From the NCBI GenBank assembly GCA_009923375.1, contig RFTO01000002.1:1-33750 (forward strand): DNA of 33,750 nt. The letters are read 5' to 3'. Positions 31,864-33,750 of this stretch are shown in pieces. Each line of letters begins with the position of its first letter. Position 1 is the stretch's first letter. The notes beneath the pieces are model-generated. The model had not been told where the DNA came from, did not search any database, and saw only the letters and a program-made list of their open reading frames with translations. This DNA is from Actinomycetota bacterium. Its GTDB lineage: Bacteria; Actinomycetota; Actinomycetes; S36-B12; UBA5976. The position numbers and the translations under genes are program-made.

Positions 31864-33750
31864 ATGGCGCCGCTACTGACACCTGACGCGCACGCACAGG
31901 CGATGTCATCCATGCCCCGAGTGTTGGTGGATGAAGCCCACCAGCAGGCGTACTCGATTGATATCGAGATTGCAGCGACGATGAACCCCGTCGCTCCTGC
32001 CGATAACTCCTACGCCGCAGCCGCTGCAGCATTGCGCCACCGCGGATTCAATGTAACTGCCCGCCGCGAAGGGCTGATCACCGCGCAGGTGCTCGCCACT
32101 GCGGATGTGTTTGTCTTGGTTCACCCATCAGAATCGGTGTGGGAGAAGACCACTGGGATCGGCTCGCCGCGGTTGAACGCCGATGAGCTGTCTGCCATCG
32201 GCGAGTGGGTTCGCGCTGGCGGAGGATTAGTCGTCATCGCCGAGCACGAGCAGGATAAGTACGGCAACAACCTCAATGAGCTGCTGGCGCAGTTCGGTGT
32301 CACTGTGGTGCACACAACGGTGGTCGATCCGATCAGCAATCACAACGGAGTTGCTGCATGGGCGAAGCCGCAGGTGACCACACCTGGTGAGGGAATCACC
32401 GCGGGTGTTCACCACACGGTCGTCTACCGCGCAGGCACCCTCGCCTTCGGTGCAGATGTCAATCACCGCGTGATCCTGCAGTCGTCGCCAACCGCGGAAC
32501 CTGCTGGTGCCCCACTTGCTGCTGTGGTGAATGCGGGGGAGGGTCGAGTGGTTGTCTTCGCCGACTCTGACCTCTTCAGCGACGACTCAATCTCCGATGG
32601 CGACCACGCCCGCTTGTTCACCAATGTCATCGCATGGGCCGCAGGCAGCGACGCAGCTCGCAGCGAGGCAAGTGCTGCTCCCGCCCGGATCTTGCCGCCC
32701 GCCTGGCATGACTTGAAGTCGGTCGTGACCGAGTTGCGCGAGAAGCAGAACGCCGACGGGTCGCTGGACACGGATATCCATGACGCCACAGCCGTTACCG
32801 CTTTGGTTGAGCAGATGATTGCCTCAATCGAGCAACTCGCGCCGCTGTTCCCGCACGATGCGGCGTACCTCACCGAGCTTGTCGTGGACCTGCGCCGCTG
32901 GGTGGATAGTGGCTTCGCCGTACCCGACTTCCTCTCATCCTTGATGCTGTTCCATCCGGAGGAGAACCGCCGCGATGGGGTTGAGCACCTCGTGGTCTTC
33001 CCGATGTACACGCAAAACGGCAATCTCGCGCGCGTGTTCGAAGCAGTGTGGATCGGCACTTGCTGGCCCGATTGGATCCGCCAGATCGAGGAGAACGGTT
33101 ACGCAAATGCGGCCTTCGCCCCGATCACCTTCATCGATTTCACTGCTGGCTACGACACCCACTCAGCTGTGCTCTTCCCGGAGACTGTGGCGACAAGCAG
33201 CACCCCAAAATTCACCTGGGGTGGAATCTTCTGCGATCGCGAAGCAGCTCGCTTCCGCAAGGTCACGCTGCAGGCAGCTGAGATCCTGAAGTTGGATTTG
33301 CCGGCTGATGCAGAGTTATTGCTGCGCGACCAACGGCTGGCGCAGGAGACCTACGTGTTGTGGGACCTCGTGCACGACCGCACCCACAGCCGCGGCGACC
33401 TGCCCTTCGATCCGTTCATGATCAAGCAGCGGATGCCTTATTGGCTGTATGCGCTCGAGGAGCTGCGCTGCGATCTCAACACCTTCGTGGAGATGACCGC
33501 TTTCGAGCGCGAGGGAATCCCGCACGCGACGATGGTGAAGTACGCCATCCTCTTCGACCGCCTGTTCCGCTTCCCGATCACCGGCGACCGCAAGCGCAAC
33601 TACGACGGCCTCGGCGGCCAGATCATCTTCGCCCACCTGCACCGAGCCGAGGTGGTGCGTTGGACGAACAACACCCTGCTCATCGATTGGGATCGCCTCG
33701 ACGCATGTGTTGGCGAATTGGCGCAGCGGGTGAACGAGCTCTACCGCGAG
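31864..33750 (+). CDS. DUF6421-like large protein with N-terminal GATase-like domain (3'-truncated)
   Basis: The ATG at 31864 follows a GAGGAGA ribosome site; 629 codons are open to the window end, so the C-terminus is missing. Residues about 15-260 look like a class I glutamine-amidotransferase/ThuA-like Rossmann fold (RVLVDEAHQQAYS, ADVFVLVHPSE, WVRAGGGLVVIAEHE, AGEGRVVVFADSDLFSDD), with no obvious catalytic Cys-His pair. From about residue 275 the sequence matches what I recall of actinobacterial DUF6421 (LPPAWHDLK start; HDRTHSRGDLPFDPFM, IKQRMPYWLYALEELRCDL). The HDRTHSRGD motif could bind metal. Function unknown; it looks cytosolic. Confidence 0.75.
   Translation, partial: MAPLLTPDAHAQAMSSMPRVLVDEAHQQAYSIDIEIAATMNPVAPADNSYAAAAAALRHRGFNVTARREGLITAQVLATADVFVLVHPSESVWEKTTGIGSPRLNADELSAIGEWVRAGGGLVVIAEHEQDKYGNNLNELLAQFGVTVVHTTVVDPISNHNGVAAWAKPQVTTPGEGITAGVHHTVVYRAGTLAFGADVNHRVILQSSPTAEPAGAPLAAVVNAGEGRVVVFADSDLFSDDSISDGDHARLFTNVIAWAAGSDAARSEASAAPARILPPAWHDLKSVVTELREKQNADGSLDTDIHDATAVTALVEQMIASIEQLAPLFPHDAAYLTELVVDLRRWVDSGFAVPDFLSSLMLFHPEENRRDGVEHLVVFPMYTQNGNLARVFEAVWIGTCWPDWIRQIEENGYANAAFAPITFIDFTAGYDTHSAVLFPETVATSSTPKFTWGGIFCDREAARFRKVTLQAAEILKLDLPADAELLLRDQRLAQETYVLWDLVHDRTHSRGDLPFDPFMIKQRMPYWLYALEELRCDLNTFVEMTAFEREGIPHATMVKYAILFDRLFRFPITGDRKRNYDGLGGQIIFAHLHRAEVVRWTNNTLLIDWDRLDACVGELAQRVNELYRE

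Overview
The window reads as a chromosomal segment of an actinobacterium. The evidence is moderately high GC, frequent GTG starts, many ATGA/GTGA/TGATG gene overlaps, a DUF5302-type small protein, a DUF6421-type protein, and secreted proteins with actinobacterial Ig-like C-terminal modules. An uncultivated aquatic lineage is plausible but is inference only. There are no insertion sequences, phage genes or CRISPR arrays. Apart from one broken transporter gene, the region looks like an intact core/accessory chromosome.

Region 1 (1-14573) is the most interesting part: a beta-glucan utilisation locus, most likely for laminarin (beta-1,3-glucan). A minus-strand operon runs from 7865 to 2125. It encodes a secreted solute-binding protein, two ABC permeases, a GH1 beta-glucosidase and a LacI-family regulator. 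A divergent plus-strand cluster (8148-14528) encodes a secreted GH16 glucanase, two secreted proteins of unknown function, a second secreted GH16 glucanase, and a MalK/MsmX-type ABC ATPase. A further large secreted repeat protein (1982 to beyond position 1) lies past the regulator. The same 16-bp LacI-type palindrome occurs upstream of this protein (2030-2045) and in the divergent promoter region (7976-7991, with a second copy at 8000-8015). All parts therefore appear to form one regulon. The proposed flow is: extracellular GH16 enzymes cut the glucan, the unknown Ig-like proteins perhaps bind or present it, the ABC system imports oligosaccharides, and GH1 releases glucose. The secreted proteins share a repeat module that I do not recognise as a named family. 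They are the best candidates for an undescribed glycan-capture apparatus.

Region 2 (14579-18626, minus) is a tightly overlapping operon: an M13 zinc endopeptidase, kynureninase and tryptophan 2,3-dioxygenase. It suggests peptide breakdown followed by tryptophan conversion to anthranilate; no kynurenine formamidase is visible.

Region 3 (18775-21825, plus) holds a secreted protein of unknown function, an MFS exporter broken by a small deletion/frameshift, and a small membrane protein.

Region 4 (21961-31121, plus) is a leucine/isovalerate catabolic operon: methylcrotonyl-CoA carboxylase beta and alpha, HMG-CoA lyase, an acyl-CoA dehydrogenase, a crotonase-family protein, and 3-oxoacid CoA-transferase A and B. 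A DUF5302 protein and an esterase-like hydrolase follow. Two members have key-residue substitutions that question the textbook assignments.

Region 5 (31126-33750) has tadA, a tRNA-Ser(CGA) gene, a structured leader and the start of a large DUF6421-like gene that runs off the window.
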